Shown: positions 35,209 through 44,222 of the stretch, one piece after another
How positions within the stretch are numbered: the stretch's first letter is position 1
Layout of the letters: each line of letters starts with the position of its first letter
NCBI RefSeq assembly: GCF_044628455.1
Contig: NZ_JBIYZW010000003.1
Coordinates: forward strand, 620,001 to 684,000
Source of the DNA: Solirubrum sp044628455
GTDB lineage: Bacteria; Bacteroidota; Bacteroidia; Cytophagales; Hymenobacteraceae
DNA: 64,000 nucleotides
Direction of reading: 5' to 3'
Notes under the pieces: generated by a model
What the model saw: the letters and a program-made list of their open reading frames with translations, nothing else
What the model was told of the DNA's origin: nothing
The model's database searches: none
Translations under genes and position numbers: made by a program

Positions 35209-36093
35209 ATGACGGCATCCCTCGCAAGCGACAAAACCCTTTCCCAACATCTCAAAGACGCGGCCCTGATCGTACTGGGCATTCTATCGGCCGCCCTGGG
35301 CCTTAAAAGCTTCCTGCTCTCCAGCCACTTCATCGACGGCGGCGTCACGGGTATTTCCATGCTGCTGGCCCAGGTGCTGGGCGTGCCGCTGGCCGTGCTG
35401 CTGCTGGTCATCAACCTGCCCTTCGTGGTGCTGGGCTACCGGCAGATCGGCCGCGGCTTCGCCCTCAAAAGCGCCCTGGCCATTGCCGGCCTCTCGCTGA
35501 GCCTGGCCGTGATTCCCTTCCCCGACATTACCCCCGACCTGCTGCTGACGGCCGTGTTCGGCGGCTTGTTCATTGGAGCCGGCATCGGGCTGGCCATGCG
35601 CGGCGGGGCCGTGCTCGACGGCACCGAAATAGCGGCCCTGCTCATCAGCAAGCACAGCCCGCTGGTGAAGGTCAGCGACGTGATTCTGATTCTGAATGTG
35701 TTCATCTTCGCCGCCGCCGCCTTCCTGCTGGGTACCCAGGCGGCCCTGTACTCCATTCTGACCTACGTGGCGGCCTCCAAGGCCCTGGACTTCCTGCTGA
35801 ACGGCCTGGAGCAGTACACGGGCGTGACCATCATTTCCGACGAAAGCGAGGAAATCCGCAAAACCATTACCGAAACCCTGGGCCGCGGCGTGACGATTTA
35901 CCGCGGCAAGCGCGGCTTCGGCAAGCGCGGCGCCCGCGACGAGGAGCGCGACATCGTCTTTACCGTGGTGACGCGCCTGGAGCTGCCGCAGCTGCGCACC
36001 GAAGTGCGCCGCATCGACCCCAAAGCCTTTCTGATCCAGCAGAGCATCGACGATACCGAGGGCGGGATGGTGAAAAAACGACCCCTGCACTAA
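35209..36093 (+). CDS. YitT family membrane protein (DUF2179 at the C-terminus)
   Basis: 294 residues. Five or six hydrophobic helices in residues 18-205 with the family hallmarks FIDGGVTGISMLL near 44 and GTEIAALLIS near 141; the soluble C-terminal DUF2179 domain spans about 210-290 (TETLGRGVTIYRGKRGF, IVFTVVTRLELPQL). YitT proteins are inner-membrane proteins, possibly transporters, with an ATP- or nucleotide-binding-like DUF2179 domain. Function not established. Single gene. Confidence 0.93.
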   Translation: MTASLASDKTLSQHLKDAALIVLGILSAALGLKSFLLSSHFIDGGVTGISMLLAQVLGVPLAVLLLVINLPFVVLGYRQIGRGFALKSALAIAGLSLSLAVIPFPDITPDLLLTAVFGGLFIGAGIGLAMRGGAVLDGTEIAALLISKHSPLVKVSDVILILNVFIFAAAAFLLGTQAALYSILTYVAASKALDFLLNGLEQYTGVTIISDESEEIRKTITETLGRGVTIYRGKRGFGKRGARDEERDIVFTVVTRLELPQLRTEVRRIDPKAFLIQQSIDDTEGGMVKKRPLH

Positions 36094-36212
36094 TGAAAGC
36101 GTGTCTTTCCCGCGCTGTCAGCAACGGCCGCTCCGCACCCGGGGCGGCCGTTGATGTTTTGCGGCCGGTTAAAGCAACGGGCACCAAGTCCGAGGGTCTT
36201 GGGTTATCGGGC

Positions 36213-36220
36213 TATATTTG
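36213..36220 (+). promoter_or_regulatory. -7 promoter element, predicted leaderless transcript for the nuclease gene
   Basis: TATATTTG, an exact TAnnTTTG match, ends only 4 bp before the ATG at 36225. The transcript is predicted to begin at or next to the start codon. Confidence 0.55.
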
Positions 36221-36224
36221 CAAT

Positions 36225-37118
36225 ATGCCCAGATTCCGTCTTGCTGCTGTTTGCCTGGCCACGGCCTTTTTTGCGTCCTGCTCCCAGAAAGAAGAGGTGG
36301 CCCCCGTAACGCCGCCTACTCAGCCCCCGGTTACGCCGCCCACCACGCCCGTTGTGCCGCCGCTGAGCGTGCACCTGACCATGGGCAACCCCAGCGGCGC
36401 GGCCGCCGACGAGGCGCTGACCACTAATTTTCTGTTGCTCAAGCCGCAGTACGCGCTCAGCTACCACCGCGACCGGGGCATTCCCAACTGGGTGAGCTGG
36501 CACCTGAGCGCCTCCTGGCTGGGCTCGGCCGCCCGCCAAGACGACTTCCGCGCCGATGCCACGCTGCCCACCGGCTGGCACCGCCCCGGCTCCAGCTCCT
36601 ACTCCGGCTCGGGCTTCGACCGCGGCCACAACTGCCCCTCGGCCGACCGCACGGCTACGGTGGCCGATAACTCGGCCACCTTCCTGATGAGCAACATGAT
36701 TCCGCAGGCGCCGCGCAACAATCAGCAAACTTGGAACAACCTGGAGGGTTATTGCCGCACGCTGGTGGGCCAGGGCCACGAGCTGTACGTCATCATGGGC
36801 CAGTACGGCACGGGGGGAACGGGCGCGAACGGCTACAAAACCAGCGTCGACGCCGGCCGCGTAACCGTGCCCAAGCGCATCTGGAAAGTAATCGTGGTGC
36901 TGCCGGTGGGCGACGACGACCTAACCCGGGTGAATTCGGCTACCCGCGTTATTGCGGTGGATACGCCCAACGAGAATACGGTGAGCACCACCTGGGGCAG
37001 CTACCGCACCAGCGTCGACGCCATTGAGGCGGCCACGGGCTACGATTTGCTCTCGGCCGTGAGCCCGGCCGTGCAGGAGGTGCTGGAAGCGCGCGTCGAC
37101 AGCGGCCCGGTGCAGTAG
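36225..37118 (+). CDS. DNA/RNA non-specific endonuclease, lipoprotein
   Basis: 297 residues from the ATG at 36225. The signal peptide ends in the lipobox FFASC (C19), followed by a long P/T/V-rich linker (about 25-47). The nuclease domain has the DRGH motif at 132-135 in SGFDRGHNCPSADRT, with H135 as general base, and a metal-binding asparagine in the MSNMIPQAPRNNQQTWNNLE stretch. Enzymes of this beta-beta-alpha-Me family degrade DNA and RNA without sequence preference. As a surface lipoprotein it probably scavenges nucleic acids or breaks down extracellular DNA. Confidence 0.93.
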   Translation: MPRFRLAAVCLATAFFASCSQKEEVAPVTPPTQPPVTPPTTPVVPPLSVHLTMGNPSGAAADEALTTNFLLLKPQYALSYHRDRGIPNWVSWHLSASWLGSAARQDDFRADATLPTGWHRPGSSSYSGSGFDRGHNCPSADRTATVADNSATFLMSNMIPQAPRNNQQTWNNLEGYCRTLVGQGHELYVIMGQYGTGGTGANGYKTSVDAGRVTVPKRIWKVIVVLPVGDDDLTRVNSATRVIAVDTPNENTVSTTWGSYRTSVDAIEAATGYDLLSAVSPAVQEVLEARVDSGPVQ

Positions 37119-37141
37119 CCGGTTTCCCGGCTTCGGCGGGG

Positions 37142-37519
37142 TTAGTGAGTCAGGGCCCCACCCGCACTCAGGCACCGCGCCACGGCCGCGGGCAGCTGCT
37201 CGTGGCCGACGGAAATCGAGAAGGTGATTTCGTTGTGGCGGTACAGCGTCAGGCGCGAGTCGGCGGCCGAGTCCGGACAGCGCGTGGCCACTACCAACGC
37301 CCGCCCGTCGCGCCAGCGGGCCGTGAGGGCAGCGGCATCGGGCCAGGGGGCGGCAGTGGGCACCACCGCCTGCGGGCCGAAGGCCTCCAAAGCCTGCACT
37401 ACTGCCAACAGGCGACGCAGCAGCACCGCCTGCGTGGCGGGGTTGGCCAGGGCCTCGGTAGCCAGGCGGGTACGCAGGGTCTGGGCAAACCGCTCGGCAA
37501 GGGTGGGAGAGAAGCTCAT
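37142..37519 (-). CDS. Small protein of unknown function
   Basis: 125 residues from the ATG at 37519. The N-terminus (MSFSPTLAERFAQTLRTRL) is helical, and the rest is a mixed alpha/beta protein without cysteines at conserved spacing; there is no signal peptide and no membrane segment. I recognise no family. It is convergent with the nuclease gene, whose stop is 24 bp away, without an obvious terminator between them. Confidence 0.65.
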   Translation of the reverse strand: MSFSPTLAERFAQTLRTRLATEALANPATQAVLLRRLLAVVQALEAFGPQAVVPTAAPWPDAAALTARWRDGRALVVATRCPDSAADSRLTLYRHNEITFSISVGHEQLPAAVARCLSAGGALTH

Positions 37520-37832
37520 GGGCGGGGAAGGTACGGCCGTGCAAAGTACGCGGCCCGGGCCAAAACCAAAACGCCCCGCCAGCCGAAGCCAACGGGGCGC
37601 TGAAAGAATAGTTTTTGGTAGGGCAAAGGTAGGCGATATTGCCGACTTGGCCCGGGGCCAAAGCATAATTTTATCATTTATCGAAGGGGACGGCGGCGGT
37701 CGGTTCGCACGAACTCAGGAAGTTGAGAAAAAGCCGGTCAGATAGCCCTGGTAGTGGCTGCCCCGCACAATATCCCTACATTTATTCTGCGCGTACAAGC
37801 GGCCGAATCCTTCCCTCTCTCAACTTCCTTTT
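37520..37832. other. Intergenic region upstream of cphA
   Basis: About 310 bp without a gene. TACATTTA near 37776 is a one-mismatch -7 box for cphA (TAnnTTTG). A CGCCCCG/CGGGGCG pair near 37571-37600 could form a weak hairpin. The stretch 37660-37690 is AT-rich. Nothing else stands out. Confidence 0.5.
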
Positions 37833-40472
37833 ATGCAGATTATCGACCTCCGCACCATGCGTGGGCCCAGCTACTGGTCCGTGAAACACCCCAAGCTGAT
37901 TGTGGCCAAGCTGGACCTGCAAGACCTGGCCGATACCTGGAGCAACGCCGTTCCGGGCCTGGCCACTCGCCTGCTGAAGCTGCTGCCGGGTTTGGCCGCA
38001 CCGCGCAGCAAGGATCCGCGCCAGGCCGCCAAGCAGCCCCCGCTCACCCACGAGCAGCTCAGCGACGGGGAACCCTGGGGCCACGTGGCCCAACAGGTAG
38101 CCCTGGAACTGCAACGGCTGGCCGGCATGCCGGTGCGCTGGGGCAAGATGCGGCCGGCCCACGAGCCCAACTGCGAGATGGTGCTGTTTGAGTACCAAGA
38201 GGAGCGCGCCGGGCGCGTGGCCGCCGAAGCCGCCGTGGAGTTGCTGAACGCGGTGGTAAAAAAGGAGAAGTACGACCTGAAAGGCGTGGTGAATCAGCTG
38301 CACGACATTCGGGAGGAGGAATTTTTCGGGCCCAGCACCTGGAGCATCGTGGCCGAGGCCGCTTCGCGGGGCATTCCTTACATCCAGCTCAAGCACAGCA
38401 GCATCATTCAGCTGGGCTACGGCGTCAACCAGAAACGCATCTGGGCCACCACCAGCACCTACACCTCGCACGCGGGGGTGGAAATTGCCGGCAACAAAAA
38501 CCGCACGAAGGCTATGCTGGCCGCCGCCGGCGTGCCCGTGCCCAAAGGCACCACGGTGTACAGCCCCGAAGGCCTGCGCGACGCCATCGAGGAGCTGGGC
38601 TTTCCCATCGTGACCAAGCCCCTCGACGGCAACCACGGCAAGGGCGCCAGCATCAACCTGCTGAACTGGAAAGAGGCGCTGGCCGGCTTCAAGGCCGCGC
38701 AGGAGTACTCGCGCGCCGTCATTGTGGAGCAGTTCATCGAGGGCTTCGACTTCCGCCTGCTCGTCATCAACGGCAAGCTGGTGGCCGCCGCCAAACGCAC
38801 CCCGGCGGCCGTGACGGGCGACGGCGTGAGCACCATTCAGGAGCTCATCGACAAGGTGAACGAGGACCCGCGCCGCGGCGTGGGCCACGAAAAGGTGCTC
38901 ACCCAGATCAAAATCGACAAGCACACCAACCAGATTCTGAAGGCGCGGGAGCTCACGGCCAAGTCGGTGCTGCCCGCGGGCGAAATCCTCTACCTCAAGA
39001 GCACGGCCAACATCAGCACCGGCGGCACCGCCACCGACGTAACTGATTTGGTGGACCCCTACAACGTGCTCATGGCCGAGCGCGTGGCCGGCATCATCGG
39101 CCTCGACATCTGCGGCATCGACGTGCTCACCACCGACATTGCCATTCCGCTGAACGAGTCGCGCGGGGCCGTGATTGAAGTAAATGCCGCCCCTGGCTTC
39201 CGCATGCACATTTCGCCCGCCGACGGCCTGCCGCGCAACGTGGCGGCCCCGGTGGTCGACATGCTCTTTCCCGATGGCACGCCCTCGCGCATTCCCATCT
39301 TCGCCGTCACCGGCACCAACGGCAAAACCACCACCACCGGCCTGCTGGCGCACATCGTGGCCGCCAAGGGCTACAAGGTGGGCAACACCAGCACCAACGG
39401 CATCTACATTCAGGGCAAGCAGCTGGAGAAGGGCGACTGCACCGGCATGGTGTCGGCCGAGTTCGTACTGAAGGACCCCACGGTGAACTTCGCGGTGCTG
39501 GAAGTGGCCCGCGGCGGGCTATTGCGGTCGGGCCTGGGCTTCCACAGCTGCGACGTGGCCGTGGTGACCAACGTGGCGGCCGACCACCTCGGCCTGCGCG
39601 ACATTCACACCGTGGAGGAAATGGCCCAGGTGAAGGGCGTGCTGCCGCGCACGGTGCGCAAAAACGGCTGGGCCGTGCTCAACGCCGACAACGACCTGAC
39701 CTACGAGATGCGCAACACGGTGGACTGCCGGGTGGCTTTGTTCAGCATGGACGAGCACAACCCGCGCATCACCGAGCACGTGGAAAACGGCGGCGTGGCG
39801 GCCGTGTACGAGGAGGGCTACGTGACCATCTACAAGAACAGCTACAAGCTGCGCATCGACCGGGCCGTGGAAATGCCGGTGACCTTCGGCGGGCGCGCGC
39901 GCTTCAACATCGAAAACGTGCTGGCCGCGGCCCTGGCCTGCTACTGCTACGGCTTCGACAAGGACGACATCAAGACCGCGCTGCGCACCTACGTGCCCTC
40001 GGCGGCCAAGACGCCGGGCCGCATGAACCTGTTCCGCTTCCCCGGCTTCGAGGTCATCGTCGACTACGCCCACAACACCCACGGCATTCAGAAATTCGGG
40101 GAGTTCCTCGACGCTACGCCCGCCACGCACAAGGTCGGCATCGTGTCGGGCCTGGGCGACCGGCGCGACGAGGATACGCTGGCCTTTGCCCGCGAGGCCG
40201 GCCGCATCTTCGACGAGGTAGTGCTGCGCCAGGACAAGGACCTGCGGGGCAAATCGGCCGGGGAAATCGAGCAGCTGATGCGCGCCGGCCTCGTGGCCGA
40301 CAAGCCCGATCTGCCCATCACCTACATCGAGCGCGAAGCCGACGCCATCGACCACGTGCTGAGCACGGCGCGCGAAGGCTCGGTCATCACCATCTTCACC
40401 GAGGACATTGGCCTCACCATCAAAAAGCTGGAAGCGTTTGAGGCCAGCCTGAGCCAGCCCCAGCCCGCCTAA
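37833..40472 (+). CDS. cphA: Cyanophycin synthetase
   Basis: 879 residues, standard length. Three parts: an N-terminal domain (1-160), an ATP-grasp domain (about 215-475, with ITKPLDGNHGKG-type and LVINGKLVAAAKRTP motifs) and a C-terminal Mur-ligase domain (about 485-870) with the P-loop VTGTNGKTTTTG at about residues 489-500 and ADHLGLRDIHTVEEMA further on. It builds the aspartate-arginine polymer cyanophycin, a nitrogen and carbon reserve, with ATP and without a ribosome. No cyanophycinase gene (cphB) is in the window, although in many bacteria it is adjacent. Followed by a strong terminator. Confidence 0.95.
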   Translation: MQIIDLRTMRGPSYWSVKHPKLIVAKLDLQDLADTWSNAVPGLATRLLKLLPGLAAPRSKDPRQAAKQPPLTHEQLSDGEPWGHVAQQVALELQRLAGMPVRWGKMRPAHEPNCEMVLFEYQEERAGRVAAEAAVELLNAVVKKEKYDLKGVVNQLHDIREEEFFGPSTWSIVAEAASRGIPYIQLKHSSIIQLGYGVNQKRIWATTSTYTSHAGVEIAGNKNRTKAMLAAAGVPVPKGTTVYSPEGLRDAIEELGFPIVTKPLDGNHGKGASINLLNWKEALAGFKAAQEYSRAVIVEQFIEGFDFRLLVINGKLVAAAKRTPAAVTGDGVSTIQELIDKVNEDPRRGVGHEKVLTQIKIDKHTNQILKARELTAKSVLPAGEILYLKSTANISTGGTATDVTDLVDPYNVLMAERVAGIIGLDICGIDVLTTDIAIPLNESRGAVIEVNAAPGFRMHISPADGLPRNVAAPVVDMLFPDGTPSRIPIFAVTGTNGKTTTTGLLAHIVAAKGYKVGNTSTNGIYIQGKQLEKGDCTGMVSAEFVLKDPTVNFAVLEVARGGLLRSGLGFHSCDVAVVTNVAADHLGLRDIHTVEEMAQVKGVLPRTVRKNGWAVLNADNDLTYEMRNTVDCRVALFSMDEHNPRITEHVENGGVAAVYEEGYVTIYKNSYKLRIDRAVEMPVTFGGRARFNIENVLAAALACYCYGFDKDDIKTALRTYVPSAAKTPGRMNLFRFPGFEVIVDYAHNTHGIQKFGEFLDATPATHKVGIVSGLGDRRDEDTLAFAREAGRIFDEVVLRQDKDLRGKSAGEIEQLMRAGLVADKPDLPITYIEREADAIDHVLSTAREGSVITIFTEDIGLTIKKLEAFEASLSQPQPA

Positions 40473-40495
40473 GTAGCGCCGCTGCTGCGGCCCGC

Positions 40496-40530
40496 AAAAA
40501 AGCCCCGCCGGACAATCCGGCGGGGCTTTT
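40496..40530. terminator. Bidirectional terminator after cphA
   Basis: AGCCCCGCCGGA pairs perfectly with TCCGGCGGGGCT around a CAA loop, with A-run and T-run on either side. It serves cphA and the convergent coiled-coil gene. Confidence 0.93.
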
Positions 40531-40553
40531 CTGTGGGGTAGAAAACCTAAGTC

Positions 40554-41501
40554 CTACTTCAGCGTGAAATTGGTTTTGCCGATCAGGTAGCCATCGGCGT
40601 ACAGCTCCACGGTGTGCTGGCCGGGCTTGTAGTCGGAGCCCTTGGCGTACACGAACTGCACGGCCTGGCGGGTGTTGTCGAACACCACTTCCTGTTTGGC
40701 GGTGTAAAAGGCTTCGTTGCCCTCGGTGAGGAAGGTACCGCCGCCGGTGCTCAGGTTGTAGAGGGCCGAGCCGTCGGGCTCGAGCAGGCGCATCACAATC
40801 TGCTTGGTTTCCTTGGGCGACACGTCGTTGCGGCCCAGGTTGAAGGTTACCTTCACCTTCTCCACGCGCTTGGCCTTAAACTCGTTGTCGTCGTCGGTAT
40901 TTTCCTTGTTGCGGCGGTTGATGACGCCCACGCGAATGTTTTCGGCCTGCAGGCGCGAGGCAATGGCCACTTTCTCGCTCAGCTCCTGGTTGGAGCGCGC
41001 CACCGTAGACAGGGTATCGGTGAGGCGGTTCTGGCGGTCTTTCAAGGTCTGCGTCTCGGTGAAGAGGGTCTCGTTGTCGCGCTTGAGCTGGGCAATTTCC
41101 TCGTCTTTCTGGCGCAGCTGCCGCTCGAAGTTCTGGGCCCGCTGCTGGAAGCGTTTCTGGTCGGCCAGCGAGAACGAGCCCGCCCGGAACGAGCGCAGCT
41201 TCAACAGGTCGGCGTTGATGGAGGCAATCTTGGCTTCGAGCGAGTCGTTGGCCAGGCCCATGCCCTGCAGCTCCTGGCTTTGGCGCTCAAAATCGCCCTT
41301 CAGGGTTTCGTACTGCTGAATCTGTTCTTCCAGCTTGGCGTCTTTCACCTTGATTTCGGAGCTGAGCTGCTCGTTCTGCTTGGCCTTCTGCTGATTCATG
41401 TAGAACAGAATGCCGTTGATGCCCAGCAGCACGAGAAACAGCGCTACAATCAGCAGCACTCGGTTGTTATTGCGGCGTTCGGGAGCCTGCTCTTGTTCCA
41501 T
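40554..41501 (-). CDS. Membrane-anchored coiled-coil protein
   Basis: 315 residues from the ATG at 41501. A short basic cytoplasmic tail, one membrane helix at about 16-35 (LLIVALFLVLLGINGILFY), then a coiled coil of about 170 residues rich in K, E, Q and L, and a C-terminal beta-sandwich-like domain (about 225-315) without catalytic motifs. The type is common in Cytophagales, where annotation stays hypothetical. The location is probably the periplasm with an inner-membrane anchor. It is convergent with cphA and shares its terminator. Confidence 0.85.
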   Translation of the reverse strand: MEQEQAPERRNNNRVLLIVALFLVLLGINGILFYMNQQKAKQNEQLSSEIKVKDAKLEEQIQQYETLKGDFERQSQELQGMGLANDSLEAKIASINADLLKLRSFRAGSFSLADQKRFQQRAQNFERQLRQKDEEIAQLKRDNETLFTETQTLKDRQNRLTDTLSTVARSNQELSEKVAIASRLQAENIRVGVINRRNKENTDDDNEFKAKRVEKVKVTFNLGRNDVSPKETKQIVMRLLEPDGSALYNLSTGGGTFLTEGNEAFYTAKQEVVFDNTRQAVQFVYAKGSDYKPGQHTVELYADGYLIGKTNFTLK

Positions 41502-41627
41502 GGAACGAGGGATAAGAATGAAGTGAAGCCGGGCCACCCGGAGCGGGGCCGCGGCAGTACCTTTACGGCAAAAATAGACGGATATTATCCCCGGGCAACT
41601 TTCAGGGCCCGGCTCAACCCCCGCCCG

Positions 41628-42239
41628 ATGGCTGCTGCTGCCTTTGATGCCGCCTACTGGACTGCCCGCTACCACGCCGGCCGCGACGCCTGGGATACGG
41701 GCGCCATCACCGAACCGTTGCGCGCCTACTTTGCCCAGCTGGGTTCGCCCGACGAGCGCCGCATTCTGATTCCGGGCGCCGGCCGCGCCTACGAAGCCGA
41801 GTGGCTGCACCGCCACGGCTGGCCCCAGGTGTGGGTGGCCGACCTGGCCCCCGAGCCGCTCGTGGCGCTGCAGCAGCGCGTGCCCGACTTCCCCGCCCAG
41901 CACCTGCTGCTCGAGGATTTCTTTGCCCTGCCGCCCGCGCCGCCCTACGACTTAATCGTGGAGCAAACCTTTTTCTGCGCCCTCGACCCCGGCCTGCGCG
42001 CCCGCTACGCCGAGCAGTGCGCCCGCCTGCTGCGCCCCGGCGGCAAGCTGGTGGGTTTGCTGTTCGAAACCACGTTCGGCAACCCCGCCGAGCCGCCCTT
42101 CGGCGGGAATCGTGATGAGTACCGCCGCTACTTCGCGCCGTACTTCGACTTCGTGCATTTCGACCCGGCCCACAACTCCATCGAGCCCCGGCGGGGCCGC
42201 GAGCTGTTTATCTGCCTGCGGCGCAAGGCCCACGGATAA
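41628..42239 (+). CDS. Thiopurine S-methyltransferase-like SAM-dependent methyltransferase
   Basis: 203 residues from the ATG at 41628. The TPMT-type SAM site is RILIPGAGRAYEAEWLHRHG near 45-64, with DLAPEP as the acidic strand end, and EQTFFCALDPGLRARYAEQ follows as in the family. Substrates of bacterial TPMT homologues include selenium, tellurium and halide or thiol compounds. Which one applies here is unknown. It is divergent from the coiled-coil gene and upstream of kdsA with an 84-bp gap. Confidence 0.88.
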   Translation: MAAAAFDAAYWTARYHAGRDAWDTGAITEPLRAYFAQLGSPDERRILIPGAGRAYEAEWLHRHGWPQVWVADLAPEPLVALQQRVPDFPAQHLLLEDFFALPPAPPYDLIVEQTFFCALDPGLRARYAEQCARLLRPGGKLVGLLFETTFGNPAEPPFGGNRDEYRRYFAPYFDFVHFDPAHNSIEPRRGRELFICLRRKAHG

Positions 42240-42323
42240 GGCGCGCCGGCTCGTTCCGCCGCTTATGCTGACCTTTGCCCGCGTCCTGTTTCACCGACCC
42301 GCGGCCGCGCCGCGCCTCCACCC

Positions 42324-43148
42324 ATGATTGACACCCTCACCGCCGCCCTGCCCAACCTGGCCCACGCCCAATCGGGGCAGTTTTTCCTGATGGCCGGTCC
42401 CTGCGCCATCGAAGGCGAAGACATGGCCCTGCGCATTGCCGAGCAGGTGCGCACCCTCTGCGACCGGCTGCAGATTCCCTACATCTTCAAGGGCTCGTAC
42501 CGCAAGGCCAACCGCTCGCGCCTCGACTCCTTCACCGGCATCGGCGACGAAAAAGCCCTGCGCATTCTGCAGAAGGTGGGCCGCGAAATCGGCGTGCCCA
42601 CGGTGACCGACATCCACGAATCGGGCGAGGCTGCGCTGGCCGCCGAGTACGTCGATGTGCTGCAGATTCCGGCTTTCCTGTGTCGGCAGACCGACCTGCT
42701 GGTAGCGGCGGCCCAAACCGGCAAGGTGGTGAACGTGAAGAAGGGCCAGTTTCTCTCGGGCGAGTCCATGCGCTTCGCCGTCGACAAGGTGCAGCAGTCG
42801 GGCAACCCCCACGTCATCCTCACCGACCGAGGTAACTCCTTCGGCTACTCCGACCTGGTGGTGGACTTCCGCAACCTGCCCGCCATGCGCGCCTTCGGCG
42901 TGCCAGTGGTGATGGACGTGACCCACTCGCTGCAGCAGCCCAACCAAAGCAGCGGCGTAACCGGCGGCCAGCCCGCTCTCATCGAAACCATTGCCAAAGC
43001 CGCCATTGCCGTGGGCGCCGACGGCCTGTTCATCGAAACCCACCCCACGCCCGCCACGGCCAAATCGGACGGCGCCAACATGCTGCAGCTCGACCGCCTC
43101 GCCGGCCTGCTCGAAAAGCTGACTCGCGTGCGCGAAGCCGTGCGGTAG
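42324..43148 (+). CDS. kdsA: 3-deoxy-8-phosphooctulonate synthase (KDO-8-phosphate synthase)
   Basis: 274 residues, normal length. Motifs: FFLMAGPCAIEGEDMALRIAEQV near 20-40, FKGSYRKANRSRLDSFTG near 55, and FIETHPTPATAKSDGANML at the C-terminus. It condenses phosphoenolpyruvate with arabinose 5-phosphate to give KDO-8-phosphate for lipopolysaccharide core. The N in KANRS places it in the metal-independent class (the metal-dependent class has C there); this is inference from that position. No other LPS gene is adjacent. A dispersed repeat element follows. Confidence 0.96.
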   Translation: MIDTLTAALPNLAHAQSGQFFLMAGPCAIEGEDMALRIAEQVRTLCDRLQIPYIFKGSYRKANRSRLDSFTGIGDEKALRILQKVGREIGVPTVTDIHESGEAALAAEYVDVLQIPAFLCRQTDLLVAAAQTGKVVNVKKGQFLSGESMRFAVDKVQQSGNPHVILTDRGNSFGYSDLVVDFRNLPAMRAFGVPVVMDVTHSLQQPNQSSGVTGGQPALIETIAKAAIAVGADGLFIETHPTPATAKSDGANMLQLDRLAGLLEKLTRVREAVR

Positions 43149-43155
43149 CCAAAGA

Positions 43156-43329
43156 GCCTGTCATTGCGAGGCGTAGCCGAAGCAATCGGTCCTTTTCGGA
43201 GGCTGAACCGAAAGAGCCTGATGAACCGAAAACATATTCCGGTTCGTCAGGCTCTTTCGGTTTCTGCTACTAGAGAATGGATTGGCTACGCCTTCCTACG
43301 GTTGCTTCGCTTCGCTCGCAATGACAGGC
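43156..43329. repeat. Dispersed inverted-repeat element with an inner hairpin (MITE- or REP-like)
   Basis: The outer arms both begin GCCTGTCATTGCGAG on opposite strands (43156-43189 and about 43278-43329). Each arm also carries GGCGTAGCC and AAGCAA blocks. Inside, AACCGAAAGAGCCTGA and its complement form a long hairpin at 43206-43262 that could also terminate kdsA. The TGTCATTGCGAG motif is a widespread intergenic repeat in Cytophagales and related genomes. There is no coding capacity. Confidence 0.8.
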
Positions 43330-43335
43330 CAAAAA

Positions 43336-44139
43336 CTACACGCCCAGGCCGCGCTCCTCGATGCGCAGGGTGAAGTGCTGCTTGGGCTGCTGGCGGCGGA
43401 AAAACACCAGGCCGACGAAAAACAAATCGATGGTGAGCGTTACCTCGGGGTGGGCCTTGATGGCGGCCCAGGCCCGCTCCATGTCGGCCGACCAGTGAAT
43501 GTCGTCGAAGATGAACACCGACTCGTCGGTGCGGTGGGGCATGCACTGCTCGAAATAGCGCAGGGTGGGCTCGTAGCGGTGGTTGCCGTCGAAAAAGGCG
43601 AAGTCGAGCGGGCCGGGCAGGGCGGCCAGTACCCGCGGCAGCGTCTCGTCGAAGTTGCCCTCGGTGAGCTGCACATTGCCCAGGCGCAGCTGCTGCAGGG
43701 TTTCGCGGGCCACGGCGGCGGTTTGCGGGCAGCCTTCGAGGGTAAACACCCGGGCCCGCGACGAGGCCGCGGCTAGGTAGGCGGTGGTGAGGCCCAGCGA
43801 GGTACCCAGCTCCAGGATGGTGGCCGGCTGAAAGCGGTTGACGAGGCGGAACAGCAGCTGGGCCAGCCGCGGCGGCTTGGCAGCCGAGCGGGCAATGGCG
43901 CGCACCTCGCGCTCGGCGCCCGCCCCGGTTTGCGAGCCGGCCCCGAAATCGGTGATGCGCAGGCGCCGCTGGTCCTGGCGCAAATCGTGGCGGCGCTGCT
44001 CGATAGGGCCAAAGGCCGCGTAGTGGCCGGTGTGCAGCACCACGTCGGTGTAGAGGCCAAAAACAAACGGGGAATGCAGCCCGTGTGCATTCCCCGAACG
44101 AAGCCGGAAGCGGAAGTAGCGCAGTACGTGAGAAAGCAA
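43336..44139 (-). CDS. O-methyltransferase-like SAM-dependent methyltransferase
   Basis: 267 residues from a TTG at 44139 (LLSHVLRYFRFRLRSGN...HGLHSPFVF); no ATG lies near the start and this N-terminus matches the Bacteroidota family, so TTG is probably correct. SAM motif I is TILELGTSLGLTTAYLA near residue 107, followed by FTLEGCPQTAAVARE and later FAFFDGNHRYEPTLRYFEQ and FIFDDIHWS, the pattern of class I O-methyltransferases of the COMT or tRNA/catechol type. The acceptor is unknown. Its 3' end borders the repeat element at 43156-43329. Confidence 0.88.
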   Translation of the reverse strand: MLSHVLRYFRFRLRSGNAHGLHSPFVFGLYTDVVLHTGHYAAFGPIEQRRHDLRQDQRRLRITDFGAGSQTGAGAEREVRAIARSAAKPPRLAQLLFRLVNRFQPATILELGTSLGLTTAYLAAASSRARVFTLEGCPQTAAVARETLQQLRLGNVQLTEGNFDETLPRVLAALPGPLDFAFFDGNHRYEPTLRYFEQCMPHRTDESVFIFDDIHWSADMERAWAAIKAHPEVTLTIDLFFVGLVFFRRQQPKQHFTLRIEERGLGV

Positions 44140-44222
44140 CGGCGGGGAGGGTTAGGCGGCGGCGGAGCGGCCGGGCTGCTCGGGAAGAGCGCGCCGCCGA
44201 TCCGCCGCTTCACCCGGCAAAA

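Noticed and set aside
34694..35212. Second open frame overlapping the possible exported-protein gene
   Set aside because: A/G/P/R-rich low-complexity translation without signal peptide or start context; the frame at 34617 fits the promoter better.
43156..43329. Insertion sequence
   Set aside because: Too short for a transposase, no coding capacity and no target-site duplication visible; classed as a dispersed inverted-repeat element.
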